A DNA stretch of 64,000 bases from HXMU1420-13 sp965249965 (lineage in GTDB: Bacteria; Bacteroidota; Rhodothermia; Balneolales; Balneolaceae). This document shows positions 63,213-64,000 of this stretch, in pieces. The stretch covers positions 1,798,001 to 1,862,000 of the forward strand of contig OZ252262.1 of the NCBI GenBank assembly GCA_965249965.1, written 5' to 3'. A program made the translations under genes and the position numbers. Within the stretch, counting starts at the first letter, position 1; each line of letters opens with the position of its first letter. Under the pieces are notes generated by a model. The model was not told the origin of the DNA. It did no database searches and saw only the letters and a list, made by a program, of their open reading frames with translations.

Positions 63213-63977
63213 ATGAATGTGAAGCAACTCATAGAATCAGGACTTCTGGAACAATATGTTTCGGGGGTTTTGCCGGATGCACAGATTAAGGAAATAGATG
63301 ATATGGCTGCATCTCATCCAGAGTTACAGCAAGAGATAGATGCAATCCGGACCTCCATGAATAATTACGCTCGTTCAACCGGGCGGGCACCAACTTCGTC
63401 CATTCTAGAAAAGGCCAAGCTTGATATTCAGTCTGATGAAATAAGTACAGAATATAGATCTGAGTCTGAAGAAATTAATACACCCACGAAGCCAACATTT
63501 GATATTTATAAAATAGCTGCATCAATTATTTTAATTGCCAGTCTTGGATTGAATGGGTTTTTCTTTGCCCAGCTTCAGAATACTAAAGAGAATCAGACAG
63601 CTACATTTCAAGAACTGCAAAGTTTAAGTTCACAATTCGATGTGGTAACGAGCGCTGCAAATGTGCAGGTTCCTTTGTATGGGTTAGATAATGCACCGCA
63701 ATCGCATGCAACGGTATATATCAATCAGCAAACAAGAGATGTTTACATCAAAATAGGGGATCTACCTGTTCCACCAAGTGGGCACCAATATCAATTATGG
63801 GCAGATCGAGATGGCCATATGCATAACATTGGGATTTTTCATCACAACAAAGAATTACAACATTTGGCTGTTTTCGAAGGGGACTTCGAGTCGCTAAATG
63901 TAACACTCGAAGAAGAAGGTGGATCTGAAACAGCTACGGTAGAACGTGCTTATTTGAGCGGAAAAGCCCAATCTTAA
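63213..63977 (+). CDS. RskA-like membrane anti-sigma factor
   Basis: This is a 254-residue protein. The cytosolic N-terminal domain LLEQYVSGVLPDAQIKEIDDM resembles anti-sigma K N-termini and lacks the zinc His-Cys motif. One membrane segment lies at about residues 105-125 (IAASIILIASLGLNGFFFAQL). The outer domain shows the RskA pattern VYINQQTRDVYIKIGDLPVPPSGHQYQLWADRDG. It would hold the neighbouring ECF factor at the membrane until a signal frees it. It ends 23 bp before the window edge. Confidence 0.88.
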   Translation: MNVKQLIESGLLEQYVSGVLPDAQIKEIDDMAASHPELQQEIDAIRTSMNNYARSTGRAPTSSILEKAKLDIQSDEISTEYRSESEEINTPTKPTFDIYKIAASIILIASLGLNGFFFAQLQNTKENQTATFQELQSLSSQFDVVTSAANVQVPLYGLDNAPQSHATVYINQQTRDVYIKIGDLPVPPSGHQYQLWADRDGHMHNIGIFHHNKELQHLAVFEGDFESLNVTLEEEGGSETATVERAYLSGKAQS

Positions 63978-64000
63978 ATTTTTTTTGATTACCGAAATCC

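Noticed and set aside
1..64000. tRNA genes, CRISPR arrays, insertion sequences, prophage
   Set aside because: No cloverleaf-like GTTCGAATCC arm in a gap, no short spaced repeats, and no transposase or integrase motif was seen. The only tandem repeat is the peptide array, whose units are genes.

Overview
The window is about 64 kb of chromosome with dense, moderately AT-rich, ordinary bacterial gene content. Many features point to the Bacteroidota/Balneolota side of the FCB group, probably a marine heterotroph: TlpA-type lipoproteins, TPR histidine kinases, DUF2911, CotH, a menaquinone methyltransferase, a three-gene sdh operon with a fused cytochrome b, weak ribosome binding sites and TANNTTTG-like promoter boxes. 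This placement is inferred from gene content, not from a marker-gene search. I saw no tRNA, rRNA, CRISPR array, insertion sequence or prophage.

Layout. 1-8.9 kb: a partial AlkA-like glycosylase, an OprB-like porin, an ATP-dependent DNA ligase with its partner MBL-fold exonuclease, a TPR histidine kinase, and two proteins of unknown role. 8.9-13.1 kb: oxyR, then a TlpA-like/GH3/HD-hydrolase operon. 13.1-19.7 kb: the standout region. It holds a TPR/anti-sigma-like membrane protein, a large TPR-CHAT (caspase-like) protein, six tandem near-identical copies of a gene for a 66-residue exported Cys-containing peptide (239-bp period), and an ECF sigma factor. 19.7-23.5 kb: the other half of the ligase-associated repair set (Lhr-type helicase and PdeM). 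23.6-31.4 kb: acs, ada, ald, ligA and a RodZ-like protein. 31.4-36.9 kb: comF, a histidine phosphatase, ubiE, fabZ, panB, surE and ppa. 37-43.7 kb: an M20 peptidase, a lipase, and the classical yicC-gmk-rpoZ-coaBC cluster. 43.8-51 kb: a carbamoyltransferase/DUF5989/SxtJ cassette, msrB, glmM, an SGNH-TPR protein and a cobalamin adenosyltransferase. 51-60.5 kb: a radical SAM protein, a YigZ protein, sdhCAB, DUF2911, a class V aminotransferase, a UPF0175 protein and ilvA. 60.6-64 kb: GNAT, CotH, and an ECF sigma with an RskA-like anti-sigma.

Most notable system. In the 13-20 kb region the upstream regions of the peptide array (two tandem sites, minus strand) and of the TPR/anti-sigma gene (plus strand) share a bipartite motif, TGTAACAAA-N11-nnnCTCTT, with identical spacing at all three sites. 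I found no other match by eye in the window. This fits one ECF-controlled regulon in which the sigma factor switches on both the anti-sigma-like TPR protein and an operon of six peptides plus a membrane-anchored CHAT protease. The peptides have an export signal, a Pro/acidic linker and a basic CC/His tail, and could be substrates, effectors or ligands of the CHAT protein. I recognise no described family for them.

Other themes. DNA alkylation and strand-break repair is well represented (AlkA-like, Ada, LigB-type ligase, MBL exonuclease, Lhr-type helicase, PdeM, LigA). So is envelope biology (porin, SGNH, lipoproteins, glmM, CotH).
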